From positions 62,001 through 126,000 of IMG/VR virus record IMGVR_UViG_3300005663_000028: a stretch of 64,000 nucleotides of DNA. One strand, written 5' to 3'. Each line of letters starts with the position of its first letter. Position 1 is the stretch's first letter. This stretch comes from a virus. A model generated the notes under the pieces. That model saw only the letters and a list, made by a program, of their open reading frames with translations. It was not told the DNA's origin and did no database searches. Made by a program: the position numbers and the translations under genes. Positions 21,676 through 30,611 of this stretch are shown piece by piece.

Positions 21676-24429
21676 ATGACTGCGACACCTGTTACACCTT
21701 ATTTATTATTCAATGGTTCGATTAGAACCATAAATACAGCATTGGGTATCAATCAGAATCCTACAGTTGTTACGACTACTGTCGTAGAAGATTCTACCCC
21801 CGTGTCTGTGACCAATAGACAGTTTGTTCACATATCCATTGGTAAATTTGATTTTCGTGGAATAGTTCAATCCTGGTCACAGGCTGTCACTGACATTGCT
21901 GGTACTGGAATCTATAATATTCGTATTACCGACACCAAACCTGTCCTTGACGCTGCTCAGGTGATAATCGGTTCTTCTTTCAACGAAGCTAGAACACAAG
22001 CCTATGCTTATGGAGATAATGTTATTCCTATAGTATTCCAAACAGCGTCTCAGAAAAATGATGGAATTCCATTCAGTGTCTTGCAAACCGCCATAGAAGG
22101 TGCGCAAATCAAGTATGGAAGCGAAGTATATACAGTTAATTTCAATTTCACTCTTCCCAATAGGGGTAGTAGTGTTGAGTATTCGCTTAAAAGCAGAGCT
22201 ATGTCTCTTCTTGAGTTGATATCCCAGGCAGCTAACGACAATGGACTCGATTGGTATGTAACGACATCTGCTAACAAGGTTATTTCTGTCAATATGTTCG
22301 GAAGAACCAATGTTACATCTATAACCATAGATCAACTAGCAGCATTGCACCAAGATGCAGTTATCCGCAGGCACCAAGGTCAAGAAAATAGAGATGCAAT
22401 TCAAAAAGTGGTTTTGACAGGTGGATACCGTACTTACTTACACAAGGTCGACGGTTCTTTATGGGAACAGTTTTGGGGTTTCGATGAATATGGACGTAAA
22501 AGAAGAGAACCTCTGTATTCAGAAACGGTTATGGAACAAGTCATTAACAACGATTTCACTAGCGAAGATTATAAAGAAGAGGATGTCCAGAAGATCTTGT
22601 CTTATGCTAATGAATTCTGGGGCAGAAAATTTATAGGTTTGATCACACCGCCTACTGTAATTGGTTCTGACGGACGTTCTTGGGTAACGCCAACGAGTGC
22701 TGCATGGTATGAATCCGATGATAGTCCCTTAGATTATGACGACACAGATTTGCTTGACAGAGATGGTCAATTAAAGTTCCAAACGGAAGATGGTCGATGG
22801 GTTACATTTGCTGCTTTGCCTTTGCCGGGGACAAGATACTCTACAAAGAATGTTAAATTGAATTATCAATGGGATGATGAACTATTCTCCAATCCGAATA
22901 GTCACATAGACAAGAATGGTAATATTTCCATTAAAGCGTCTTCAGAAATTATAGATGGATTTGATGAGATGGAATATTGGTTAGAACAATTTATCATCTA
23001 TCTGCTTAATCTAGATGATGATGAATTTATCAGTCTTGCATGGGCCTTGTCGCAATTCTTTTTGTTAAATCCTGAGATATCTATTGTTGTTCGCTTAGAT
23101 TTTCTACGACTAATCAATTCCAATGCAGATACGATTATTGCTATTGCTGAGGGAGATTTAATATATACAGATGCTGTCAAGAACAGCATTCAAGAAGGAT
23201 TTAGTGATCAATATTTTGTACTTACACTAGCAACCCCACTACGCGTTAGAACAATAACTAAAGAAACTATCATCAATGAAACCACAGGTTTCAATGAACA
23301 ATCAGATGTTATCACTAAAACAAGACTTACAAATATAGAAAATGCATTTTTGGCATTGCTAGACCAAAGAGAGACGTATGGACCATGGCAAAATCGACAG
23401 AATTCTCAAGGAAGAACAGAGGTAATAATAGATTCTTCTCTTACCCCATGGAGCTTTGGTTTTAGAGGTATTATTAATTCTACTGGTATAGATATAATGA
23501 ATGAAGTAGCCCTAGGCAGAATTAAAACTGTTTTGGATATATCTCTGGATGCAGCTACAGCAGAGCTTGAAGTAGCTGGGTTACCGGCGGTAAATATAGG
23601 AGATCAGCTACAAACTACAGGCACTATTACTGCGATTGGTATCGTTTTCGGTATCAACGGGATTAAAACAACCTATAGATCGCTGCAACATACTACTGAG
23701 TTGTCTAAATATTTGAGACAACAACAACGACTATTAGATAAGCTTCGTCGCCAAGCTGCTGAGTTCAATAATACTATGCAACCAATACAGGATATTTGGG
23801 AAACAGACAGAGTTATTAGAACGCTCAAAAAAGAATTGCCAGAACCTCCTGTCGATGTGAGTACTGAGGGAAATAGGAGACAGGCGGGAACTTTACTGGG
23901 CAGAATTGAGTCCAGAGTTAGTAACACAGAACCTAAATATAATATCACGCCTATGGTGTGGGTTGCAGATATTTTTGGAGAACTAACACTAGTCAGAGAC
24001 CCAAAGGTTTTTGGGATATATACAAGAGTAGTAAACATGAGTGAAAAGCAAACTTCGGCAGGCAGGCTTTTGGTTGGTACAGACGTACAGGTTAGAGAAT
24101 TTTTTACTACAGATGGTGGAATTACATCATATTACATGGAAGTATCTGCGCCACCTCCACCAAGTTTTTCAGCTACGATCAATCAGGTTGTAAGTAATTC
24201 CCAGCCAAGATATAAGGTAACACCGATATCTAATTCGGTGCAACAATTACACCTACTGGCAAGTGAATTAAATGCTCTTAACTCTGTGCTCAACATAGGA
24301 GAACCAGAAAATTTTACGGGGTACTTGAGTATCAATTCACAAGTAACCATTAATTGGAATGAAAACGATAATGGATCGTACACACCTTTTATTGAGCAAC
24401 AAGTGAACTTCTTTAAGCCACTTGATTAA
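21676..24429 (+). CDS. Tail hub / baseplate hub-like protein (917 aa)
   Basis: The N-terminal 250 residues carry features of gpD/gp27-like tail hubs: a strand ending FRGIVQSWSQAV, an IRITDTKPVLDAAQVIIG segment, and SLLELISQAANDNGLDWYV, which in hub proteins is the helix-strand before the second barrel. The long C-terminal part contains a coiled-coil stretch near 670-700 (LRQQQRLLDKLRRQAAEF). It starts the base after the upstream stop. The hub trimer would receive the tape measure; the call is inferential. Confidence 0.6.
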   Translation: MTATPVTPYLLFNGSIRTINTALGINQNPTVVTTTVVEDSTPVSVTNRQFVHISIGKFDFRGIVQSWSQAVTDIAGTGIYNIRITDTKPVLDAAQVIIGSSFNEARTQAYAYGDNVIPIVFQTASQKNDGIPFSVLQTAIEGAQIKYGSEVYTVNFNFTLPNRGSSVEYSLKSRAMSLLELISQAANDNGLDWYVTTSANKVISVNMFGRTNVTSITIDQLAALHQDAVIRRHQGQENRDAIQKVVLTGGYRTYLHKVDGSLWEQFWGFDEYGRKRREPLYSETVMEQVINNDFTSEDYKEEDVQKILSYANEFWGRKFIGLITPPTVIGSDGRSWVTPTSAAWYESDDSPLDYDDTDLLDRDGQLKFQTEDGRWVTFAALPLPGTRYSTKNVKLNYQWDDELFSNPNSHIDKNGNISIKASSEIIDGFDEMEYWLEQFIIYLLNLDDDEFISLAWALSQFFLLNPEISIVVRLDFLRLINSNADTIIAIAEGDLIYTDAVKNSIQEGFSDQYFVLTLATPLRVRTITKETIINETTGFNEQSDVITKTRLTNIENAFLALLDQRETYGPWQNRQNSQGRTEVIIDSSLTPWSFGFRGIINSTGIDIMNEVALGRIKTVLDISLDAATAELEVAGLPAVNIGDQLQTTGTITAIGIVFGINGIKTTYRSLQHTTELSKYLRQQQRLLDKLRRQAAEFNNTMQPIQDIWETDRVIRTLKKELPEPPVDVSTEGNRRQAGTLLGRIESRVSNTEPKYNITPMVWVADIFGELTLVRDPKVFGIYTRVVNMSEKQTSAGRLLVGTDVQVREFFTTDGGITSYYMEVSAPPPPSFSATINQVVSNSQPRYKVTPISNSVQQLHLLASELNALNSVLNIGEPENFTGYLSINSQVTINWNENDNGSYTPFIEQQVNFFKPLD

Positions 24430-24440
24430 AGGAATTTGAC

Positions 24441-25544
24441 ATGGCAAGAGTAGGACCAAATCAAGACATCAATGATCCGACAACCATAATAGATGTTGCC
24501 TATCAGTATCAACAACAGAGTAATGATTTTGGTGACTTGTTGGCACAATCATTGTCGCAAAATCCCAATGCAACTGGTGATCCTATAGTTGATATCGTTA
24601 TTCCACTTAGGATGGAAGATGGTTCTACACAATTTATTAGGGGGGTAGATATCAGTTTTTCTGATAATGTGCATTCATATGACACAACATTGGTTGCTAG
24701 TGCTAATATACTTACATATATTGATCTAGCTGAGCGATTCAGAGAGTACTGGAATACATTGAACAATGTCGTTGATCAGGTAAATGACTTTGATTATACG
24801 ATAGAAACAACCATAGACCCAATAGGTCCAACAGTCAGTCACCCAGGAACTGGACAAACAAGAACCCATGGTTCTCTTGGTGGTACGGAGTATAATGAGT
24901 ATTCTTATACATATTCTCCTTTAGTATCTTTATCAGAACCTACATGGCACGGTTTCGGACCTACGGATTATAATCAAATAACATATCCAGAACTTTTGAG
25001 TCAACTATCTATTATTAATTTAACTAGAAGTTTGTCTTCCCTGATAACGTGGGAAACAAATTATTGGTATGATAAATTTAGTGACTCGTCTGGTAGTTTA
25101 AGAAGTGGGAGTGCAAGGTTTACTAAACACGAACAATATGCACCTCCAATTTCTCAGCAATATATACAATTTTATAACTCTGGAGATATAACCATTACTA
25201 TTTCTATTTCCATGAGTATTGTTTCTACGTTCGATACTCGCTTTGCTGCTAGTATTGCTTCTTGGGCCGAAATAGATGATCTAAATGTTTATCCAAATCC
25301 ATTTGCAGGAACCAAATCTTTATTATCTTCATATATTATCCAGAGTCAAGAATTATTATCTCCTGGTGGTACGATATCTCTTAGCGATACAAGAGATGTA
25401 GATATTCCTCCTGGTAAATCCGCTTTTGTAGGGTGTTTCGGGAGTAGTGGTACTACTTTTGGAGGGGTAGCAACTGTTGGTACAATAAGCGTTTCACTGA
25501 CATTAGAGGATGAAACAATAACCCATGCAGTAAGCGTGGTCTAG
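24441..25544 (+). CDS. Structural protein of the tail operon (367 aa)
   Basis: Begins after AAAGGAATTTGAC. Mostly beta and rich in Ser, Thr and Tyr (EYNEYSYTYSPLVSLSEP, YNSGDITITISISMSIVSTF). No recognised motif. It ends the tail operon, with the next late-promoter motif starting 3 nt after its stop. Likely a baseplate or fibre-attachment part by context. Confidence 0.55.
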   Translation: MARVGPNQDINDPTTIIDVAYQYQQQSNDFGDLLAQSLSQNPNATGDPIVDIVIPLRMEDGSTQFIRGVDISFSDNVHSYDTTLVASANILTYIDLAERFREYWNTLNNVVDQVNDFDYTIETTIDPIGPTVSHPGTGQTRTHGSLGGTEYNEYSYTYSPLVSLSEPTWHGFGPTDYNQITYPELLSQLSIINLTRSLSSLITWETNYWYDKFSDSSGSLRSGSARFTKHEQYAPPISQQYIQFYNSGDITITISISMSIVSTFDTRFAASIASWAEIDDLNVYPNPFAGTKSLLSSYIIQSQELLSPGGTISLSDTRDVDIPPGKSAFVGCFGSSGTTFGGVATVGTISVSLTLEDETITHAVSVV

Positions 25545-25547
25545 AAA

Positions 25548-25557
25548 TGGTGTATAA
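25548..25557 (+). promoter_or_regulatory. Putative late promoter, TGGTGTATAA
   Basis: Exact copy 3, only 34 nt before the ATG at 25582, followed by ACAAGTGAATGGAAGGAG, which contains the ribosome site. This tight spacing strongly limits where transcription can start. Confidence 0.65.
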
Positions 25558-25581
25558 ACAAGTGAATGGAAGGAGTGAACA

Positions 25582-26196
25582 ATGTCAACAATTAATGTAT
25601 ATGTAGCCGAGACCGATGTCAAAATAGATATAGGTGAAGCTCTGGGATTCTATGGGGGTGCAGGATTCGGTAGTCCCTTATCTCTGAATGAAGCCAACGG
25701 ACGCACTTTTATCACAGATGTTGCTGGCACTATTGCAAAAGAGGAGTGTGATAATTGCCGAAAAAACTCATCTTCAGGTGTTATTATAGGTCAGACGGGT
25801 GACGGAATCAGTTTATTGAATTTACCCAATTATTTAACAACAATAAATTTACGCTTTACACATCCAACTGCCGTTTTAATTCAAAATGCTCGCTTAATAG
25901 CCTTCGACGGGACTACCCTTACGGCTGCTCCGACAGGTCTGAACATATATGGCGCAGAAACTATCCACACCAGTAGGCTACAAACAAATACAGGTACTGG
26001 CGACTCCACATGGACTCTTATGGAAGGATCGAGTTCGTCTCTTAATCTGGTTGATTCTCCAGGTATCTCCGGTATTAGCCCTCTAGGACCAGCGAGCGCG
26101 GATACAAGACATGACTGGTACGTTGCCCTATCTGTTATTCCCACAATTCCTGGCGACCGAAATTTTAGCTTCCGTGCGGACCTCGAATATATTTAG
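25582..26196 (+). CDS. Virion surface-type protein, paralogue A (204 aa)
   Basis: Beta-rich protein without signal peptide. It shares an ordered set of blocks with the 211-aa protein at 27150: GFYGGAGFGSP, INLRFTHPTAVLIQNARL, GISGISPLG and, near the end, DTRHDWYVALS followed by a final LEYI. Similar C-terminal blocks occur, from memory, in structural proteins of T4-like cyanophages. Own putative promoter 34 nt upstream suggests high late expression. Decoration or fibre role is inferred. Confidence 0.6.
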   Translation: MSTINVYVAETDVKIDIGEALGFYGGAGFGSPLSLNEANGRTFITDVAGTIAKEECDNCRKNSSSGVIIGQTGDGISLLNLPNYLTTINLRFTHPTAVLIQNARLIAFDGTTLTAAPTGLNIYGAETIHTSRLQTNTGTGDSTWTLMEGSSSSLNLVDSPGISGISPLGPASADTRHDWYVALSVIPTIPGDRNFSFRADLEYI

Positions 26197-26210
26197 CAAT
26201 CAATTCTCTT

Positions 26211-26220
26211 TGGTGTATAA
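26211..26220 (+). promoter_or_regulatory. Putative late promoter, TGGTGTATAA
   Basis: Exact copy 4, followed by ACCATTAGAGGCGG. It now stands before the HNH gene at 26281, probably marking where the nuclease gene invaded between late units. Confidence 0.6.
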
Positions 26221-26280
26221 ACCATTAGAGGCGGTAATGAATTATCGTCCAAAGCGGTTTGACACCAAGGGATATTTGAG

Positions 26281-27078
26281 ATGGCTATAAGCAGGGAATT
26301 GTATCGGGAAAGAAGAAATAAAAATCTTTGTACCACTTGCGGGGAGCCTGCCCAAGCAAATAAAGCAATGTGTTTGAAACATGCCAAAAGAATTCTAGAA
26401 AAACAAAGAGCTACCACAAATAAAAGAATCAGTCAGGGATTATGTTCTATGTGTGGAAAAAACCCACCAGCACCAAGACGCGAAAGATGTCAACAATGTC
26501 TAGATGTTAAAAAGTTAGATTCTAAAATAAACAGGACACCACTAATACGACAAAGAATAAAAAATGGTCTTTGTACAAGTTGTGGTAAGTCAAAAACAAC
26601 ACCTAATAAGTTATGCGACGAATGCTCCCAAAAATATAACGCATCTGCAAGGCTGAAGGAGCAACAAAGAAAAATTGACAATCTTTGTACAAAATGCGGC
26701 GAAAATCCACCAAAAATCAATAGACGTAAGTGCTTGTCCTGTTTGGAGATTGATAGACAATGGAGGAATCAACCAGAAATTATCAACAAAACAAGGGGCA
26801 AGCGTCAAAAATTAAAGCAGGAGGTAATGAATAAATATGGTGGAAAATGCAATTGTTGTGGCATAAAAGAGCTTAGTTTTTTGAATATAGATCATGTGAA
26901 CGGCAATGGGAGGGCACACTTAAAAAGCATAGATAAAGAGGGCGGTCATCGATTTTATAGATGGCTATTAGCAAACGATTCCTCATCAGAATTTCAGGTT
27001 CTCTGTTTTAATTGCAATATGAGTAAACATTTGTCTGGAGGAACTTGTGCTCATAAATTAAACACTTTTGGTGTATAA
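26281..27078 (+). CDS. HNH endonuclease with a zinc-ribbon array (265 aa)
   Basis: Four successive CxxCG...CxxC/H modules (LCTTCG, LCSMCG, LCTSCG, LCTKCG, each paired with a second Cys set about 15 residues later) fill residues 15-160. The HNH core follows: CNCCG, FLNIDHVNGNGR and LCFNCNMSK. The array probably extends DNA contact or recognition. The last codons and stop overlap the late-promoter motif of the next gene. Typical free-standing homing nuclease. Confidence 0.87.
   Translation: MAISRELYRERRNKNLCTTCGEPAQANKAMCLKHAKRILEKQRATTNKRISQGLCSMCGKNPPAPRRERCQQCLDVKKLDSKINRTPLIRQRIKNGLCTSCGKSKTTPNKLCDECSQKYNASARLKEQQRKIDNLCTKCGENPPKINRRKCLSCLEIDRQWRNQPEIINKTRGKRQKLKQEVMNKYGGKCNCCGIKELSFLNIDHVNGNGRAHLKSIDKEGGHRFYRWLLANDSSSEFQVLCFNCNMSKHLSGGTCAHKLNTFGV
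27069..27078 (+). promoter_or_regulatory. Putative late promoter, TGGTGTATAA
   Basis: Exact copy 5; its TATAA contains the stop codon of the HNH gene. It lies 72 nt before the ATG at 27150. Confidence 0.65.
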
Positions 27079-27149
27079 TATAGTGGATAAGCTGGGTTTG
27101 AAAATCCAGACTAGGTTTGTTAGGTAAGAAATGAAAGGGGGTGTAAGGC

Positions 27150-27785
27150 ATGGCAGCAGCAATTACTTTTTATGCAGGACAAGGTGGTGGAACTTGGGTT
27201 AACCAAAACGCGTCTGGTCTGGGCTTTTTCGGTACAACTTTCGGAACTTCGGTTCAAGTCGGGCAGTATCAAGATACCAGCTATATTACTACTGGAAACG
27301 GTTCAGCAGAGGGGCCACAGGCAACCAATAACAAATTCATCACGTCGTCAGGTATTAGTGTTGATGGAGACGTGACAGTCGCACCTTCAGCAGTTGCAGT
27401 GAATTCTGGTACTATGAACATTCGTTTTACGTTTGACAGTGCCGTGAAAACTCAAAATTGTCAACTTCGTATTTTCGATCGTACTACCATCAACAATGGT
27501 GCTACGGGCGTAACTACTCAGGTTGTTCAATATGCTAATGGGGGTTCTGGAGTAACTTCTAGTGGTACCGCTGAAGCAGCGGCTAGTCACACTGGTTGGA
27601 TTGCTCCATCTGGTTCTGGAGTTACTATGGCGTTGCTCAGTAGCGCTGGTACTAGTGGTCTCAGTCCATCAGGTACGGACACCATAGATACGCGACACGA
27701 CTGGTATATCGGTCTTTCGTGTACTCCGCTGAGTATTGGGAGCAAGGAATTATTCGGTTTGTATACACAGCTGGAATATTTGTAA
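27150..27785 (+). CDS. Virion surface-type protein, paralogue B (211 aa)
   Basis: Paralogue of the 25582 product, sharing GFFGTTFGTS, MNIRFTFDSAVKTQNCQLRIF, GTSGLSPSG, DTRHDWYIGLS and a terminal LEYL. Gly/Ser/Thr-rich beta structure. ATG after GAAAGGGGGTGTAAGGC. It has its own promoter motif and a terminator behind it, so is probably strongly expressed late. Specific role unknown. Confidence 0.6.
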   Translation: MAAAITFYAGQGGGTWVNQNASGLGFFGTTFGTSVQVGQYQDTSYITTGNGSAEGPQATNNKFITSSGISVDGDVTVAPSAVAVNSGTMNIRFTFDSAVKTQNCQLRIFDRTTINNGATGVTTQVVQYANGGSGVTSSGTAEAAASHTGWIAPSGSGVTMALLSSAGTSGLSPSGTDTIDTRHDWYIGLSCTPLSIGSKELFGLYTQLEYL

Positions 27786-27809
27786 AACTTTTCAGCAAAA
27801 AGGCACTTT

Positions 27810-27855
27810 GAGAGGGTGTTGATTGTCCCGACGATCATAGTTCTCTCTTTTTTTT
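27810..27855 (+). terminator. Probable rho-independent terminator
   Basis: Nested stems GAGAG/CTCTC (27810-27814 with 27843-27847) and GATTGT/ACGATC (27821-27826 with 27831-27836, loop CCCG), followed at once by a run of Ts to 27855. Internal loops make it weaker than the others. Confidence 0.6.
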
Positions 27856-27873
27856 CTTTTTAAGGAATTTCAT

Positions 27874-28185
27874 ATGTGGCAAAAAGCCATAGGGTTAGAT
27901 GGGGAACTTTACGATTCTATTTCGGAAGCTAAGGTAGCTGATTGGCTTTTGGAAAACGACATAGACTATGAACCCCACAAGAAACTACCCAAAAGCCGTA
28001 GTGTAACAGATTTTTACTTACCACAACTTGACTTATGGGTTGAATATGATGGATTAATGGAAGTACGTGCCGACGATAAACTAGAGAGAAAGCGAAAATT
28101 CTACGAAAAGCACGGATTGAAATTTTTAATAATCACAAGAGATAATTGGCAGAGAGATATACTCGAACAGATAGAATTGGGGTAA
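27874..28185 (+). CDS. PD-(D/E)XK / EDxHD-like small endonuclease (103 aa)
   Basis: Short nuclease-like domain: SEAKVADWLLEND (helix with the first acidic residue), TDFYLPQLDLWVEYDG (core strand with D and E-x-D), then a KRKFYEKHGLKFLIIT segment. This order is typical of small restriction-like nucleases, including phage homing EDxHD enzymes. The ATG follows TTAAGGAATTT. Placed after a terminator, it probably relies on another promoter or readthrough. Activity is inferred. Confidence 0.6.
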   Translation: MWQKAIGLDGELYDSISEAKVADWLLENDIDYEPHKKLPKSRSVTDFYLPQLDLWVEYDGLMEVRADDKLERKRKFYEKHGLKFLIITRDNWQRDILEQIELG

Positions 28186-28188
28186 AAG

Positions 28189-28509
28189 ATGCCCAAAAAA
28201 CATCAAACGTTTTATGCTGCGATATGCTTGGTTTTAAGTGTTGTCAGTGGGATTGCTGGAGCATCTTATTATGTGGGAGCAGGACAACAAAAGATGAATG
28301 ATGCAATAAACACTAATAGCATCAAAGTTGCTACCATTAAAACAGAGATAAATCAAGAACTAGACCGTTTTACCGAATTAATAGTTTTACAAATAACCCA
28401 ACTCCAAAACGCCACAGCACAATTAAACAATTCAGCCACAAGCTTACATACCGAAGTTCAAGTTCTCAAAGTTTTAGTATCTGGCTTAGAAAAAGAACGT
28501 AGTAACTAA
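28189..28509 (+). CDS. Membrane-anchored coiled-coil protein (106 aa)
   Basis: One membrane segment at residues 9-31 (AAICLVLSVVSGIAGASYYVG) followed by a long heptad-type helix rich in Gln, Asn, Leu and Thr. Topology N-in, C-out resembles i-spanins or other envelope-spanning phage proteins, but no partner is seen. The TAA stop overlaps the converging minus-strand gene's stop (CTAA). Confidence 0.55.
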   Translation: MPKKHQTFYAAICLVLSVVSGIAGASYYVGAGQQKMNDAINTNSIKVATIKTEINQELDRFTELIVLQITQLQNATAQLNNSATSLHTEVQVLKVLVSGLEKERSN

Positions 28510-28982
28510 TCATTCCATCCATACATAACTTCGATAGCACGACACAAAAGGGTTCGTAATATACAGGCTTCCCCCTCACTTATTGCATGTCTTACTACGG
28601 TTTTCTGGTCATCTCTTTTGACGCTTAGGTGAATACGAAGCATCCTGTTTTTATCGTAACCAAAGTACAGAACAGCATTGCCTTTTGGATTAGAATGGAA
28701 AAGACCTTTATGCTTTTTCGACTCTTGGTCAATTGGTCCAACCCCATCTTTAATACCCATTAGAACAGTGAGAAGCTCACCAAGATCAGATTCCCCCAAC
28801 TTGAATGAAATTTTATTAGGCCAATCGAAATTTGCATTTCCATCTTTATCCTTGCCCTTCTGATTAGCCATTTCAAGAAAAACACAATCCTTTTTGGAAC
28901 CGAGACTCCACTGTGACGCCGCCCCATTACCATCGTTTTTTGCCTTATAGAGTATAAAGCTTTTACTGTATTTATCCGCCAT
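28506..28982 (-). CDS. Unknown 158-aa protein, possibly PC4/Whirly-like ssDNA binding
   Basis: Beta-rich first 120 residues (SFILYKAKNDGNGAASQW, CVFLEMANQKG, ISFKLGESDLGELL, AVLYFGYDKNRMLRIHLSV) then a C-terminal helix ending IEVMYGW. This beta-then-helix layout recalls PC4-like ssDNA-binding folds, but I would not claim homology. It is the last gene of the minus-strand block, next to a possible annealing protein, and shares one base with that gene's stop. Confidence 0.5.
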   Translation of the reverse strand: MADKYSKSFILYKAKNDGNGAASQWSLGSKKDCVFLEMANQKGKDKDGNANFDWPNKISFKLGESDLGELLTVLMGIKDGVGPIDQESKKHKGLFHSNPKGNAVLYFGYDKNRMLRIHLSVKRDDQKTVVRHAISEGEACILRTLLCRAIEVMYGWND

Positions 28983-30034
28983 TATTCCTTCTCCTTTGCT
29001 TCTTTCATTTCTCTCATTTTTGTAGATATCGCCAAAGCATCTTCATACGTTAATGATCTAAGATTAATATCTCCATCAGAACTGAGTTCGCATACAATGT
29101 TCAAGTCGCCCACAACCTTGTCTATAGAAAACCCTTGTCGTTCGGCTATCATGCGAATCATTGTAATTTGAGCCCCGTGGATGGCACCTCCAGGTTGAAC
29201 ATCAGCAGTAGCAGCAACAGTTTTACTGACTTCTTCTGCCGCAACAACACGTTTTAGACCCAAGGCGTTGCGATACACCCTACCCTTAGCCCTAGTATCT
29301 GCCATGGCAACCAAGTAAGTAGCGTAATCCTCGAAACAATTGGCGGCATTTGCATCAGCTAAAGCCTCAAACCTTTTTTCATAACCATTCTCGGTAAGGA
29401 ATACTACCCAAGCCTTTGCGCATGCCCTAAAATTGTTTTCTTCTGAAGGGGCTGCTATTAAATCGCATCCTTCCTCCATTATGACACCAACTAGTTCTCC
29501 AGCTATACGCCTCAACCCTTCTACCCTAGGATTCCCCTTATCCATTTCATCGTCATCAAATTTGCCCAAAACATATTGGGTCCATCTAGGATCACTGGGT
29601 GTGGGCGGAGCCGAATTGTATGTGTCAGCGGCGTCCTGTAGGGCTTCGTTCGGCTCCACGTCTTTGGTAACCACTTCTTTGAAAATATCTCGATCTCGAT
29701 TGGAAAGCTTCGTTTCTGGAACCTCATTTTTTACAACAACGTCCTGTATTGTCCCAACTACAGTCTCACTTTTTGTGTCTTGCTGAACAACAGCCTTAGC
29801 CTCAACCTTAATTCCCACATCATCGTCATCATCTTCTTCAACAACAACCTTCGTCAATTCTGAAAGTCCCTGTTCTCCACTTTGATGGGCCTTGAGTTTT
29901 GCGAGCAATTCCGGCCTCTTGAGCTTCTTCCCTTCGTCGTCAAGCAAATCCTTTTCACTATAACCACAAGAAAGCAACTTGACGGCTAATTGATTTTTAC
30001 TCATTTTTGTGGGCGATACTGTTTCGTCACTCAT
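28982..30034 (-). CDS. Possible single-strand annealing protein (350 aa)
   Basis: Residues 1-50 resemble a small SAP/HeH-like helical module (LLSCGYSEKDLLDDEGKKLKRPELLAKL), 55-125 is an acidic low-complexity linker, and 150-275 holds the globular core with DPRWTQYVLG, NPRVEGLRRIAGEL and MADTRAKGRVYRNALGL followed by AAEE. The T-RAKGR-x-x-R-x-x-LGL helix resembles phage Rad52/Erf-type annealing proteins and actinophage relatives. The acidic linker could recruit partners. It lies with SSB and RecA-like genes on one strand, consistent with recombination. Confidence 0.5.
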   Translation of the reverse strand: MSDETVSPTKMSKNQLAVKLLSCGYSEKDLLDDEGKKLKRPELLAKLKAHQSGEQGLSELTKVVVEEDDDDDVGIKVEAKAVVQQDTKSETVVGTIQDVVVKNEVPETKLSNRDRDIFKEVVTKDVEPNEALQDAADTYNSAPPTPSDPRWTQYVLGKFDDDEMDKGNPRVEGLRRIAGELVGVIMEEGCDLIAAPSEENNFRACAKAWVVFLTENGYEKRFEALADANAANCFEDYATYLVAMADTRAKGRVYRNALGLKRVVAAEEVSKTVAATADVQPGGAIHGAQITMIRMIAERQGFSIDKVVGDLNIVCELSSDGDINLRSLTYEDALAISTKMREMKEAKEKE

Positions 30035-30611
30035 TTTTTGTCTCCGTTAGTACTAACTTAACCAGTGCCTCTACATCACAATCTGGCACAATAGTATCAT
30101 GTACCTTAATATCAAATTCTGCTTCGATCAACTCTTTGTGGGATTCGTGCCTAACAATAACCACTGCCCGTGGATCACAATATGCAATCCTTAATTTTGA
30201 ACCATACTGTGGCTTGTTAATGAATTCTGGGTCAAAAGCATAATGGTAAATTGTTGATGCATTGCTTTCTAAAGCTTCGATTGTTGTGCCTATGCTTGTA
30301 GTTATCAAGGGGTAATTACCCCATCTCATCAAATCTGACGGAGCAAATATTGGACACAATGGTTGAATGCAAGGTGGAATGATATGTTGACTAAATATAC
30401 AAATATCTATTCCAGCATATGTTTTACATAAACGATTGATTGAACTAATCCCCAGATAATTTAAGTGAGATACACCCAGGTGGTTGAAGAAGAATCCAAC
30501 GATTTGTAAGTCGTCGTTGAGCCCCAATCCAATTTTGGCCATTTCTTTCGTTGCCTTTTCTTTTCGCCGTACTGCTTCTGTGTGCCCAGGATTTTTCTTC
30601 TTCTTACTCAT
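30027..30611 (-). CDS. Unknown protein of the glycosyltransferase cluster (194 aa)
   Basis: Start set at ATG 30611; upstream in-frame codons lack a ribosome site. N-terminus is basic (SKKKKNPGHTEAVRRKEK). The core has YAGIDICIFSQHIIPPC and PLITTSIGTTIEALE, an alpha/beta pattern that could belong to a degenerate transferase. It overlaps its neighbours on both sides by 8 nt. Not recognised. Confidence 0.5.
   Translation of the reverse strand: MSKKKKNPGHTEAVRRKEKATKEMAKIGLGLNDDLQIVGFFFNHLGVSHLNYLGISSINRLCKTYAGIDICIFSQHIIPPCIQPLCPIFAPSDLMRWGNYPLITTSIGTTIEALESNASTIYHYAFDPEFINKPQYGSKLRIAYCDPRAVVIVRHESHKELIEAEFDIKVHDTIVPDCDVEALVKLVLTETKNE

Noticed and set aside
22050-22335. Antisense frames in the hub gene
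   Set aside because: No ribosome sites, and the plus frame is continuous for 917 codons with recognisable blocks.
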